Source: Cymbomonas tetramitiformis (taxonomy: Eukaryota > Chlorophyta > Pyramimonadophyceae > Pyramimonadales > Pyramimonadaceae). From it: a stretch of DNA of 64,000 nt. Positions 10,254-20,870 of this stretch are shown in pieces. Location of the stretch: assembly GCA_001247695.2 (NCBI GenBank), contig LGRX02027865.1:1-64000 (forward strand). Reading direction: 5' to 3'. The notes under the pieces were generated by a model. The model was not told the origin of the DNA, made no database searches, and worked only from the letters and a program-made list of their open reading frames with translations. Numbering within the stretch: position 1 is the first letter of the stretch; the number at the start of each line of letters is the position of its first letter. Made by a program: the position numbers and the translations under genes.

Positions 10254-10658
10254 TTCTCAAAAATTTGCAATAAAAGATGGTCCCGTGTCCCCAAGGGGAG
10301 GGGCCGTCCCCCCCCTCCCCTCCCCCGCCACCCCCACCCCCGCCCCACGACCCCCTTCCTCAACGTCTCCAAAAAACCCCTTAATTCTCCGACTTCTCTC
10401 CCCACCGCCCAGATTCAGCCACCCCTCCACTCACCGGGCCATGGCTGCTTCTCCATCTTCTAGAGTTTTTTGCCTAGCACTTAGCTTTTTCTCTAGATGT
10501 CACCCTGCTGAAAAGTGGGTTGAGCCCCTTTGTGGGCGCGCTATAGCAGAGGGAGTAGCCCCTGGTGTTTTCACTAGCCTGCTTTGCAGGGATACCGCAC
10601 TCTCAGGACTTTGTCCCCTTTGCTAGCGTAAATGTTTTATTATTATTATTATTATTAT
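10254..10658 (+). other. 3' UTR and (TTA)n tail of the LINE
   Basis: A C-rich block (10290-10430) is followed by a more mixed segment and then GCGTAAATGTTTTA(TTA)n. The same plan ends the copy at 7235. The shared GCGTAAATGTT before the tail is probably part of the structure recognised by the element's reverse transcriptase. The tail is a TTA repeat rather than poly(A). Confidence 0.7.
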
Positions 10659-10664
10659 TGAAAT
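10659..10664 (+). repeat. target site duplication TGAAAT, right copy
   Basis: Follows the TTA tail of the inserted LINE directly and matches 7961-7966. Confidence 0.7.
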
Positions 10665-11935
10665 AATGCTAATGATTTGTGGGGGAAGGCCTAGCTTCTC
10701 TAATGCTAGGTTGCTCATCCAGAATTCAGCCCTGTCAAACGCTTGTTTTAGGTCAAGATAGACTACATGGAGATCCTTATCATATCTATTAGCATCTGAG
10801 ATTACTTCATTTAGGATTTGGAGAGAGTCGTCTATGTTTTTGTTCGGAAGGAATGCATCTTGTATGGGGAAAAGAATGGGATGGGTATTAAGAATCGATT
10901 TGAGCCGGTTAGCAATTATGGTGTTAAACGGTTTGAGACTCGTTTCCAACATTGTAAGAGGTCTGGAATTGTCTATGGTGCATGGTTCAAGAGGGTTTTT
11001 AGGAATGGGAAGACTGACACCGGTTTTTGCGTTCTTCGGGAATTCCCCAGTTATAAGAATATAATTAAAAAGTGAGATGGTGATATCTTGGAAATTCTCT
11101 GGGCCTTTGATCCATTGTGAATATCTCATTCCTGAGGGGCCAGGGGCGGTGGAGACACCACGATCCAAGTATGCTTGTTGTAGTTTTTTATGCGTTATTT
11201 CTGTCATTAATCTTGCAGCAGCCGCATCAGGAATTTTGGGGCTATCCCTAAGAATGTCGGAGAGCCACAGTGGGAGAGAGTCTGGTTTATTAGGGTTGGT
11301 AGAAAATATTTTTTTATTCTTGTACTCATTTAATGTGGTGTGCAGTCTATCTTTTTTATTCTCAGCCACCTTACCCTCACTGTCTGGAGTTACGGCTGCA
11401 CCCCTTTCGGTAGGTTTTGTCTTACCCATGACTGTGTCTAGGAATCTCGAAAGGTTTGTGGAGAAAAGATGTTGCAATGCTTCTTTTTCTCTGAGTTTGC
11501 GGCGTTCAATATCTGTGTCTCTACTTTTTTGAAATGCATTTCTGATTATTTCATAGTTTTCCCAAAGACGAGATCTCCATGCGGTTGCTGTTTCATTGCG
11601 TTTGGGTTGCAGTGAGGCATAAGGTAGTGTGCGAGCGGCTTTCATGGCTTGCTTAGGGATGTTACTTGGATGAGTTCTTGTGTCCAAATATTTAACGGTG
11701 CGGCGTACTATGTTTAGCCATCTGTAAATGTAGTTTGATACGGCTGATGGTCTGTCAGATTTCCCGGTCCCATTCGGGTTCTTGGTGCCAAAGGCATGAC
11801 TTGCCGCCTGGTGTGCTAGTTTGTGCAGTATGTCCCATGTTTCATCTGAGTGCATTTCCATATTATAATGGTGCTTTCGGTATCTACTGTTTTTTGTCCA
11901 AATTGTCTTTCCATTGTACTTTGCAGTCTTTCAGT
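10659..11935 (-). pseudogene. outer LINE reverse transcriptase, upstream half (linker and RT palm)
   Basis: The minus-strand frame is open from about 11935 (ATG codons at 11861 and 11855) down to the insertion at 10659. It starts with a basic linker (..YRWLNIVRRTVKYLD..), then STAPGPSGMRYSQWI, TGEFPKNAKTGVSLPIPK, NSRPLTMLETSLKPFNTI and IQDAFLPNKN. These are the fingers blocks of LINE reverse transcriptases. It then has VYLDLKQAFD, which holds the first catalytic Asp, and LEKLGLPPQIISII. The next residues lie at 7966 and below. The apparent run of isoleucines at the end is only the antisense of the inserted LINE's TTA tail. No endonuclease domain is visible upstream, so the 5' end is lost near 11950. 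Confidence 0.85.
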
Positions 11936-11999
11936 GTAGGACACCCAGCCTGTGGCATATTGAAGAATGAGGGTGGTACAATCTATTTTGGTTTATCAA

Positions 12000-12232
12000 T
12001 ATTAGTTTGGATCCATACAGATTCCAAAACTTTGCAGATAAATCAATATTAAAAACCCAAAACACTATCGATTGATATGAATAAGTACCCAAACTGCTAT
12101 CGACATATATGAATAAGTACCCGAAGTGTTATCGATTGATATGATATCTTTCGATAACGCTAAAAAACTATCGATGAATAACGATATTTTCGATATATCG
12201 ATATATCGGGATATCGAACTAACGATACCCTC
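12000..12232 (+). repeat. AT-rich TATCGAT-type repeats
   Basis: Two near copies of a unit reading TATGAATAAGTACCC plus a short tail (12076 and 12108) are followed by a run of TATCGAT, TATCGATA and CGATATATCG motifs. The region is highly self-complementary. No coding signal. It separates the LINE nest from the next region. Confidence 0.6.
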
Positions 12233-13790
12233 CCTTGGTGCAGAAGCCTCCAGCCAATTCGAGACCGGGGAGTAAGCATCTACCAGAAGCCCGAGAGTCG
12301 AGAATAGGAGCCGGTTGACATCCATCCTCGCCGTCGGATGCAGAGGGAACATGGAAGCGAAGGCGGTGCCTTCGTTCATGAAGGCCTCATTCATGTCACG
12401 AACGATCTTCGCGAAGAGGACTGCGACGAGCAGTTGGACTCGCTGCCGGTGAATTACCTACACTTGTCGCCCATGTATTCCGTTGGCAACGTGCCGTCTA
12501 CAAAGCAGCGCCGGCAGCGGAGCCGGGTCCAACCCGTCTCCGATCGCCGGGTTGCTTTTGGTATCAGGTTCCGTCTCCGCGCGGAGTCTCAAAATTGAGG
12601 ATCAGGCCCACCCCGTCTCGATCAGAGCCGAAAGAAAGCAGACGACTTCGGCTCCGTTGGATCCATATCATTCATTATTCGTCGATGATCATGTTCTGAG
12701 CAAGCGATAACCGTATCTAAATTTGAAAGAAGCGAGTTTTTCTTTTTGCTTAGACCCTTCGAAATGGAGCTATGGTGCATCGCCCCCCAAAAAGATGTCG
12801 GCGATAGTTAATCGTTTCGGAGATGCTTTTCTAAGGTCTTGTATTTCCGATACGAATACACTAGAATAATCAACAGAATCATTTGCTAAGTTTCACGGCA
12901 AATGATGACATAATTCCTAAGCTGCCCCAGATAACCTCGATATGGTTTGGGTTGAAATCATTTGATTCCAAATCTCATAGCACTCACACCTGCGCTCAAA
13001 ATATGCTAACATAATACGAGAGAGTATGCTATACAAAATCTCGTTATGTAAGCTGCGGTGCCAATCGTGTGTTTAAATCACGCCTCGATACTTTATTTTC
13101 TTATTCTTGAATCGTCACCTTCTTTTCCTCAAATCTCTCTCACTACTCCTGCCTGCGAGGAATGGACTGCTGCCACATCGTTCGCGATGAGGATCATACA
13201 GCTTAGGAAGCGCGCGATATTTTGTTCTCTTGCGCCTCAATATGCCCACGGTTATAACGATGGCCAATGCACGGGCATCGAGAAGGTAGTGCGACCATGG
13301 CGACAAGGCACCCTCCATTGGCAACGGGTAGGCTACTTGCCAGGCATGTTAAACACTTCAGCGGGAGACTTAAACGCAACCCCACCTATTCAATGAAGCA
13401 GGTTGCCCTAAAATTACACTGTGAGAGCTCCGCTAAATGGAGAACAGTGAGACGTGCACGACGTGCCGAGGCCATCAGCCAGGATGTCAGGGAGAATGAA
13501 GATGGTGGACGACCTACACCTTGAGCTGGAGTGGGATATACAAAGAAGGTCAGTGGAAGAGCACGTCCAATAGGGACGAGTTCGACATCTCGATGACCAC
13601 AGTCACAATAATTTTGATACACTGCTTGTTCAGTGGTTTGGTGCTACGAGTTTCCAGTATTCAACTGCGCAATATCATCGAAGCAGTGTTTCCAAAATGG
13701 TCACCCATGTTGGCTAAGCTAAGATACTATTGGGCTCTTCAGTTAATGCTCATTACTGAACTGTCTGACTGTTGGTCACTGCAGAGGCGC
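12233..13790. other. about 1.5 kb with no recognisable gene or repeat
   Basis: Short ORFs up to about 110 codons occur on both strands but none shows a domain, a signal peptide or matching splice sites that I trust. I see nothing that can be annotated here. Confidence 0.4.
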
Positions 13791-13791
13791 G

Positions 13792-13840
13792 TACATATAC
13801 ATATACATATATATATATATATATATGTATGTATGCATGT
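13792..13840 (+). repeat. (CATATA)n/(TA)n microsatellite
   Basis: ACATATACATATACATATATATAT.. shifting into GTATGTATG. A simple repeat with no other feature. Confidence 0.9.
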
Positions 13841-14985
13841 GCAGCCTCTTATGTTCTGGGATGCTCTGGCTTTGAATCCTCCGTGTCTTGTTTCTTCTCC
13901 TTGTCGCGCTGCGAACTTCCGTCCTCCAAAGACTTTTGCCCACCAGAGATCAGCTTGAAAAGGTGCCAATTGAGTCCAACAACAACCCTGACCAGCATGG
14001 AATTGGACCAGTATTCCCCGATAGAGAAGCTGTACTGCTTCAGTTGGGACGCTGCGAGTACGAATGCTGCTGCCCACAAACCCCCTCGGGAAAGCCGGAG
14101 GGCACTGCTGAACGGCGCGGTCGCCATGCGCAAGGGCGCCCCTGCGAAGCCTGCACACAATACGCCTCTGAGTCGCTTCATTACACTAGGGAAGGGAGAG
14201 ACTTACAAAGCAACAACGCCAAGTGGGTAGCCCCACCCCTGGGAATCACCTGTACGATGCCTTATGGCTTGATCAAGCCTCCAGCCGCACTCGACGAGAG
14301 TGAGCAGTGACGCAGATCCAATCATAAGCCGCCTTTTATTTGACATCTGATCCCCCCCGTATGCCGTAGTTCATGGCTCAGTGGTGGTGCACGTCACTAC
14401 GTGGTGTATGTCGCCACGTGGAGGCTTATTAATTCGCCATGGCAGGCTGCCAAGCTTGTGAAGCTGTGCTGAAGTGTAGCTCACATATTCAAGATCGGCG
14501 GATTTTCAAGCTACTCTCGTTTAAAGGGCAGAAGCAGTTTTCCGGGCGGGTTAGTCCAACAAAGCTTCACTGTCTCGTTAGTGACACTCTCCTGCTTGAT
14601 CACTCCACGTGCCCTCTCATACAAGCTTTGCCACGCACCGAGAGCTCGCTGCCATCCTCCTTGCGTGCCTTCTTGTCAAGCAGCACGTGCTTCGCTGCGT
14701 TGAGCAACAACACGTCCACTTGAGAACCGATGCCCCATACCGTGCGGAGAAGTTGCCGCCCAGTCGCCATCAGCAACCTCTGCAGCAACAGCAACGCGAG
14801 TCCCCCAGTCTGACATGAGCCCCTCTGCGCTCTCCAACAACATGATCCTGTGGCACGGGTTCTGCACAGGCAGCGGAGAGGGGATATCGGAACAAGCTTG
14901 GCTGCGCATCTGGAGGGTGCCGATGAACAGACAGCCCGACTAGGTAGCCGACTATCAACATATTAGCCACCTGGAATATGCTCCT
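13841..14985. other. about 1.1 kb without a supported gene
   Basis: Overlapping ORFs of 64-152 codons lie on both strands between 13850 and 14970, but none is clearly protein-like and none carries a known motif. I cannot choose between them. Nothing else is visible. Confidence 0.35.
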
Positions 14986-15774
14986 ATCAAGAGGCCGCCC
15001 ACCTATTTATAGACCTCATTTCAAAAGGCTGCCCGTCTCTACATAAGGCTCTTATGAAAAGGCTGCCTAGTTGCCCACGCACATTGTGATTCATCCATAG
15101 GCACCTCCTCATTGACCGTCACACAGCCATCCAATCCCCTATATATAAGACTCCTATCAAAAGACCGCCCACCTATATATAAGGTTCCTATCAAAAGGCG
15201 ACCCACCTATATAATCCCCCTGTAAGACATCCGGCCACCGGGAGAAACCGATAAGCCTCTCAACTGGAAAACGTTCCTATTGACAGATCAGGCAGCTGTA
15301 ACAAGCGTCGACTAACAAAATTCCCATCTGGAACAAGGACGTATTCATTGGCTGCATATCCTTTAGCTTCCTGTTAACAAGCTGCCCACCTGGAGGGAGT
15401 GCCTAGTGAAAAGCTGCCCGTCTGAAGAGAGCAACTCTCGACAGACTGCCCACCTGGAGGCAGCGCTCACCAACGAAGCTAAGGAAGCGCCTATCACCAG
15501 GCCGCCGACTTAGACATATCGCCTCTCGCCAGGCCGTTCACCTGGAACCGTTGCCTTCTGATAGCCAACGATTCTGGAACAGACGCCCACCCGGAACAGG
15601 CGCCTATTGACAGGCTACCTATCTCGATAGACCGCCTCTCGACAGGCTGCCCACCTGGCAAGAGCGCCGATTAACAGTTTGCCTATCTCAAGAACGCGCC
15701 AACCGCCGGGCCGCCCACGTGTAGCTACGCCGGAGGGCGCCTCCCGGGCAGACTGCCCAACTTGAGACAAACCG
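14986..15774 (+). repeat. strongly diverged tandem repeats (CTATCAAAAGGC-CGCCCACCT type)
   Basis: Units containing GGCTGCCCACCTGGA or CCGCCCACCTATATATAAG together with CCTATCAAAAGG recur at irregular spacing of about 35-55 bases. They pass gradually into the regular 33-bp array at 15775. This looks like an old array of which the next feature is a recently homogenised part. Confidence 0.6.
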
Positions 15775-16206
15775 CCAACTGGCAGGCTGCCGACACTGGA
15801 CGAACCGCCAAGTGACAGGCTGCCGACACTGGACGTACCGGCACCTGACAGGCTGCCGACACTGGACGAACCGCCAACTGGCAGGCTGCCGACACTGGAC
15901 GAACCGGCACCTGACAGGCTGCCGACACTGGACGAACCGGCACCTGACAGGCTGCCGACACTGGAGTGAACCGCCAACTGACAGGCTGCCGACACTGGAC
16001 GAGCCGCCAACTGACAGGCTGCCGACACTGGACGAACCGCCAACTGGCAGGCTGCCGACACTGGACAAACCGGCACTGGGCACCCGACACTGGACGAACC
16101 ACCAACTGGCAGGCTGCCGACACTGGACGAACCACCAACTGGCAGGCTGCCGACACTGGACGAACCACCAACTGGCAGGCTGCCGACACTGGACGAACCG
16201 CCTACT
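15775..16206 (+). repeat. 33-bp tandem repeat, about 13 units
   Basis: The unit contains GGCTGCCGACACTGGACGAA followed by a variable CCGCCAACTGGCA, CCGGCACCTGACA or CCACCAACTGGCA. The period of 33 keeps all frames open, so ORFs appear on both strands (for example repeated VSAACQLAVRP on the minus strand). I regard these ORFs as by-products. Three variant types are interspersed, which suggests homogenisation by unequal exchange. Confidence 0.9.
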
Positions 16207-16292
16207 GTCAGGAAAAAACGCTTCTCAAGAGAACGCCGATCGACCGGCTACGCACCTGGAGATTCGTGTCACGCGTTTCCTCCATCACTTTC

Positions 16293-17574
16293 TCAAAGTC
16301 CGTTTGGCACTTGATAACCTGTCCCGGTGATACCCCCGGTACGTGAATTCGAAAAATGCGGAACTTCTCTTTCCGCGCACAGTGCAGGCAGGTCCTGAAG
16401 GCGCCGAGCGGGGAGGCAGCGAACCTCGCTGCGCAGTTCGCCGTTCTGCTGCTCCAGCCGTGACAGCTTCTCCCTGCGTGGCGGAAAAGCGCTTGAGAAT
16501 GCGACCAGCGCCAAGGAATGCCGTACAAGATAAGCCGTGAAGATGCAAAGCGGCCTAGGAGAGCGTACCGTTCCAGTTCGACGAACCGTTTCTCCAGGCT
16601 TCGAACCGCCTCGTGCAGGGCAGCCCCCGCGCTCTCCACGTTCCGAACTCGACCTAAACATTAGCCGCCCACCTCACGACCCTCACGACAGCTGTAGCAT
16701 CCGACTGAAACGCACGAGAACTTGGATACGTCTCTCCCCGAGAGGTCGCAAGAACCAGTCGGGAGGGCGGATGACGAGAGGTCGCGAGGACCAGTCGGGA
16801 GGGCGGATGACGAGAAGCGCCGTCAGTGCCAGCCAGAACGGGCGTCTTGGCGCGGGCGCGAGCGTGCACAGGGACTCAAGCAAGGAGGCACGCTGCTCCC
16901 GAGCCAAGAAAAAGGATAATTTTAGGCGGGACCCGCATCATCACCGGATTCTTCAGCGTGCGCGACGCGCAGGTCGTCGACTCCGGAGTGAAGGGCCCCG
17001 AGCTCTTGCTGTCTTGGAAGGGCTTGTCGAAAGCAGTGCTGAAGTGCTGTAGATTGGCCCATCAAAAATGCCATACGGTCCTGCAAAAAAACAAAGGCAA
17101 GGTGAATGAGCTAAAGACGACCTGCTTGAATCAGTGCGTGCAGTCGGCACGCTGGGGGAGCGCCGGAAACCAACCACACTCAGCTTCCGCTGTAGAGTCG
17201 CCGCCCGTTGAAGAAATAAAGTCGGGGTCAACCACTCCACAGCAATCTTGCGCAAACCGGATGGGAATAGTTCAATATACCACGTCAGGCGGAGCTTCCA
17301 GCTGAAGCTTGTCGTCCTGCTGAACGGTGGCAACTTCCATGTGTATTGAAGGGTCGTGACCATAAAATGTGGGGGGAGATTCGGAGCTCGTTGACTCCCT
17401 GGTTACGTTCGACTTGTCCAGCAAGACTCTTGACGCAGAGGCGTCGGCAGACATCCTGGAAGGCGTTGAACTTTTTACAGAGGACTCCCTGCATGTGGCG
17501 GAGGCCTCCCTCGGTTCTGGCGTGCCTACACTGCGGTTCTGGCTGCCGTGGTCATTCCGGCGATTCGAAGTCAT
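16293..17574 (-). CDS. predicted four-exon gene for a small coiled-coil protein (231 residues)
   Basis: On the minus strand an ATG at 17574 opens exon 1 (17574-17281). A GTATAT donor leads to exon 2 (17080-16945), whose acceptor TTTGTTTTTTTGCAG has a strong pyrimidine tract. A GTGATG donor leads to exon 3 (16653-16569, acceptor TTTAG). A GTACGC donor leads to exon 4 (16473-16293, acceptor CGCAG). All junction phases agree and the total is 696 bases, ending in a stop. The N-terminus is Ser/Thr-rich. Across exons 2-4 the spliced protein reads as heptad-like helices (VRSLEKRFVELER|EKLSRLEQQNGELRSEV), so a coiled coil is likely. No family is recognised. The intron at 16654-16944 contains a 33-bp duplication. 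The end could lie elsewhere if another intron follows the SEV codon. Confidence 0.5.
16735..16815 (+). repeat. short tandem duplication of about 33 bp within an intron
   Basis: CCAGTCGGGAGGGCGGATGA occurs twice, at 16756 and 16789, each followed by CGAGA. It lies in the predicted intron of the gene at 16293-17574. Confidence 0.7.
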
Positions 17575-17599
17575 TGAAACCAGACGAGGAGGTATTGCG

Positions 17600-18055
17600 A
17601 CGTTTCTCTGAGAAAATATGTGAGGTGTGCTCTATTATCGCAAATTGTCAGCGAGTAGCGCAAGCATTCTAGATTCTTTTGTGAGAAATTACCTTCCGTT
17701 CGTGAACCGTGACTGTTTGGGTCATCTCACGATCAAGTGAAAGGAGTCTCCAGTCTCACGTCAGACTGTCACACGACAGACGAGAGTCTTTCGGTTTGCT
17801 CTTTCCCCACTTCTGAAGTGTGAAGACGTCTTCGTCTACTGTACGACCTCGACTACTCTTAACTCTACAGTAACTCTTCACACACGACATCGACACTCGA
17901 GTCGACAGACGCACGCCGGTACGCGAGACGCGACGGTCTCACTACAGTACCGGACCGACACCATCTCCATCGGCATCGCATGGTCGATGGTGATGGACTG
18001 ATAGTCATAGTGCACATCCTGATCCTGCACAACGCACAACACGACACAGCCTTGA
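17600..18055. other. about 450 bp without a supported gene
   Basis: Rich in CGACGAC and GACAGACG phrases. Short minus-strand ORFs (65 codons or less) have no support. It could be the upstream region of the gene ending at 17574. Confidence 0.3.
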
Positions 18056-18747
18056 GTCACACCCCGTAATGCCACCCCCCCCCCCTGGGTATGTTATCGT
18101 TTTGAAATTTCAGCACCATGGTGTTGGTGGATATGTTATCTAGTTTGGCCACCACCCCTAGGGGGGTTGGCCCGTATGTTACCACAATCTCGCCCCCCCG
18201 GCAAGGCCACCCTGGGTCGTCATATGTTAACAATTTTACCGTTGGACCTTAACTCACCCCGATCCGGCATATGTCTCATGTCACGCTTCGCGAGAGGTCG
18301 GCACAACCGCGGTGCTCGTAGATCGCGTTTTATCTTCTGCTCCCTATTTTAATATGATTGTAATTCGTAAGATCCATGAACTGTGTGTCCACGACTCCAC
18401 GTGGTATCAAGAAAAAAACGGCTTCGGTTTTATACGATCGAGATTTACAATTTTACGACGATAAGCGCGGGCATAATAAAAAATAAATTAGGAAATTCAA
18501 AATTTTGTATTCGTTTAGGATTGTAGGTCGTGATTTGACCATACTTAAGACCCTTGGTCATGCCTATGTTACGTGGGATTTTTCTAGGACCAAGGTCCCC
18601 GCTGAGGCCCGGGCCTATGTTATTGGTTTTTTAGGGCCAACCCCAAGGGTATGACATGGTGGCATACCCCTAGCTAGCGTATGTTACGACCTTTCCAGGC
18701 CCACACCTCCCGTTGGGAAACACCCATGGTATTACGGGGGTGTCTTG
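18056..18747 (+). mobile_element. candidate small TIR element with scattered TATGTTA motifs
   Basis: ACACCCCGTAATGCCA near 18058 is matched in inverted orientation by TGGTATTACGGGGGTGT near 18725-18742. Inside, TATGTTA or TATGTTAC/T recurs at about 18092, 18132, 18174, 18222, 18566, 18612 and 18681, often next to GGCCA/CCCCTAGG phrases. No ORF is present. No target duplication is seen, so element status is tentative. Confidence 0.35.
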
Positions 18748-19059
18748 CGTCTACAAAGACACACACGACATGCAAGAGCTGACAGACCAGCCGAGTGGAC
18801 CGAGACCACACCAGACCGAGATGGAGACCCCACGCCAGACGCCAGAGCAGACGAGACTTCCAGCTCCACGCTCCACCGCGGATCGAGATCCACACCCATA
18901 TGACTTACGACGCAACGTGACGAACTTATTACGAAGGTACAACTCTACAGTGACACCTCTCTCGCTTGCCCTGATCTACATCCGAGTGCACCGGGAGCAG
19001 CTCTCGTTCCGGTGCGCGGTGGTGTTGGTGCCCACGGCCTCCCGCCCGCCCGTACTGAC

Positions 19060-19201
19060 CGACTGACCAAGCGGAGCGCGGGTTTAGGTTTTAAATTCTC
19101 TCTCACTAATTATTATACTAGTAGCACTTTACACTCTCAATAAGTGAACGGTGCACTGCATTCTGGCTCGCTAGGATATATCGTTTGGATATATCCCTCT
19201 A
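19060..19201 (+). repeat. 3' part of a solo or truncated LTR followed by a primer-binding site
   Basis: The run from GCGGGTTTAGGTTTTAA through CACTTTACACTCTCAATAAGTGAACGGTGCACTGCATTCTGGCTCGCTAGGATATATCG is closely matched at about 32228-32330, where it lies in the LTR of a gag-only element. Here it is followed at 19202 by GGTCGTGGACCCATTCCAC, which also follows the 5' LTR of the element at 50802. So this is the end of a 5' LTR. The body of the element is gone, replaced by the TIR element at 19226. The left boundary is uncertain. Confidence 0.65.
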
Positions 19202-19220
19202 GGTCGTGGACCCATTCCAC
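19202..19220 (+). promoter_or_regulatory. primer-binding site of a truncated gag-type LTR element
   Basis: The 19 bases are the same as those directly after the 5' LTR at 51061-51079, next to a related LTR. This supports a primer-binding role. Confidence 0.55.
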
Positions 19221-19225
19221 ATGCG

Positions 19226-19592
19226 GTAATCACTCGGTAATAAGAAAACCGGAGATTTGGGACCAGCCAGCAATATTCGCCAACTTGGATACCCCCCCCT
19301 CTCCCGCCAGCGCCAGCGTCCTATGAAAATCGTAAGAATAGTGGGTCATGTTTCAATCAGCCAGCGATTTTCTTAAAATTTCAGTGATAAACCCGTGAAA
19401 ATGCGACATTTTGAAAAAATTCCGCCTGCGGCGCACCAATAAGAAATATGGCGCCAGCGCCCATATTTCTTATCACCCCATATTTCATAGCTCAAAAAAG
19501 CCAGCCAGCAATATTCACCAAATCGGGTACCCCCCCCCCAACAAAGCTGGCTACTTTCTTATTGGCGGGTTTTCTTATTACTGAGTGATTAC
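19226..19592 (+). mobile_element. MITE of 367 bp with 25-bp terminal inverted repeats
   Basis: The ends GTAATCACTCGGTAATAAG.. (19226-19250) and the complement at 19568-19592 match with about one mismatch. Inside are an inverted AAGAAATATGGCGCC/ATATTTCTTAT pair and a repeated CCAGCCAGCAATATTC. There is no coding capacity. A clear target duplication is not visible. Confidence 0.65.
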
Positions 19593-19660
19593 TGTATTAT
19601 TCGTTCACTGCTTTGGCCATGTTAGGCTAACGCCGCCGTTTGAGGGTAGCATAATGATTT

Positions 19661-19717
19661 GGGAATAGAAAAGTGCAAAATGGGGAATAGAAATTTCGAT
19701 CTGTTTTTGGGGAATAG
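19661..19717 (+). repeat. inverted-repeat partner of 22946-23001
   Basis: GGGAATAGAAAAGTGCAAAA and the following bases to GGGGAATAG are found in inverted orientation at 22946-23001 with nearly no changes. The pair brackets 3.2 kb of repeats and may be the remains of a larger TIR element or two copies of one small repeat. Confidence 0.7.
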
Positions 19718-20046
19718 GTTTGTGACACATGCATATGCGTCTAATATCACCGTTTGAATTTTTCCCCCCACCCCACCTCGGTTCACTTGGTTATTGCAAA
19801 CATGAGGAAGCCTCCGAAAAAGTACGGCAGGGTGTGCCTTTCTTGCGACAACGGCGGGTATCGATGTACTGTTGAACACACTGATGGTATGCATTTTATT
19901 GTCCTCTATTCAAGAAAAAGGACAGGGTAAAAGATTCTCCATAAAAAATGAAAGGTGCGTTGCCCTTGCTTTCCACGGTTCCCTTGTACAGTTGACTACA
20001 TATATAATAAGTGTTAGGAACAACTTTTTTTGCGCAAGCAAGATTA

Positions 20047-20170
20047 CGGGGCTTTCATTGAACCAGATACGGGGCTTTCATTGAACTAGATACAGGGCTT
20101 TCGTTGAACTAGATACGGGGCTTTCAGTGAACCAGGTACCGTACGTGGCTTTCATCGAACGAGATACGTA
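20047..20170 (+). repeat. 26-bp tandem repeat, about five units
   Basis: The unit is close to GGGGCTTTCATTGAACTAGATAC. The last unit is diverged. A short minisatellite without coding sense. Confidence 0.85.
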
Positions 20171-20870
20171 ATGCTACGCGAGTTCCTGACCACGATACCG
20201 AGTGTACAGGCAATTCTGCTTAAATTAGAAAGGGTTGGAAGCAAGATCCGTTCGGAATCTAGGATGCTGGACGGGTCTTGAGAGGGGGGTAATGGGCGTG
20301 ATTCGAGCCAGCCAACTCGACTCACGCCCAACAGGGACGCATCCTGCACAGCATGAACATATCACGCATATCATATAAGCATAATAAGCACATACTGACC
20401 GTTTGGCAGTGCAATTTCACCTCTAGCGGAAACGCGGATGTCAACCGCGTCCACGTTTCCGCTAGGCGTTTCTTCCCTCATTCGCGCGCTCGTTTGCAAG
20501 AGAGGGCAACGGATGAGGGAAGCGTTAGCAAAAATAGTATTTCGTATGCGTTGTTTTCCCTAAACAAATTGCACAAACTGAACGGTCAACCACACATCTC
20601 GTTGTGGGATGACGCGTTCATTTGGCGGAAGCGGGTGGAATTTAAGGAATTTGAAACCCGCAATAGTTGCGCTATGGGGTTTCATCTTCTTTGCGAAACG
20701 GGTACCCACATCATACTAAGTAGGAATATGTGATAATATTTTGAAGCAAAAGATTACTCAAATTAGTATACAATCTTAGAGATCTTTATTTCGCTGGACA
20801 GGGGCACACTCCCGGAGAGAAAGCCTTCCGCCTTTAGTTAAAATTGCATATTTAACAAATCAAACAGTGA
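20171..20870. other. about 700 bp without a supported gene
   Basis: A 126-codon plus-strand ORF (20353-20733) is the longest, and it includes a short inverted pair (TAGCGGAAACGCGGA/TCCGCGTTTCCGCTA type at about 20423-20468). No domain is recognisable. I would not call it a gene. Confidence 0.3.

Larger units (their letters stand above)
7967..10658 (+). mobile_element. 5'-truncated LINE inserted in an older minus-strand LINE
   Basis: The copy begins inside the RNase H domain. It carries one long ORF (to 10253), a C-rich 3' UTR, and ends in a (TTA)n tail at 10637-10658. It is flanked by TGAAAT duplications. 5' truncation, a simple-sequence tail and short target duplications are standard marks of target-primed reverse transcription. 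The ORF is open over 2.29 kb, so the copy is recent. A related fragment lies at 30312-30696 and a related 3' end at 6364-7235, so the family is repeated in this genome. Confidence 0.85.

Noticed and set aside
15615..16189. Minus-strand ORFs of 131-154 codons (repeated VSAACQLAVRP)
   Set aside because: A 33-bp tandem repeat keeps all frames open; there is no start context, domain or splice support.
16443..16472. A 30-bp intron after the SEV codon of the coiled-coil gene
   Set aside because: Too short for a spliceosomal intron and it does not alter the frame.
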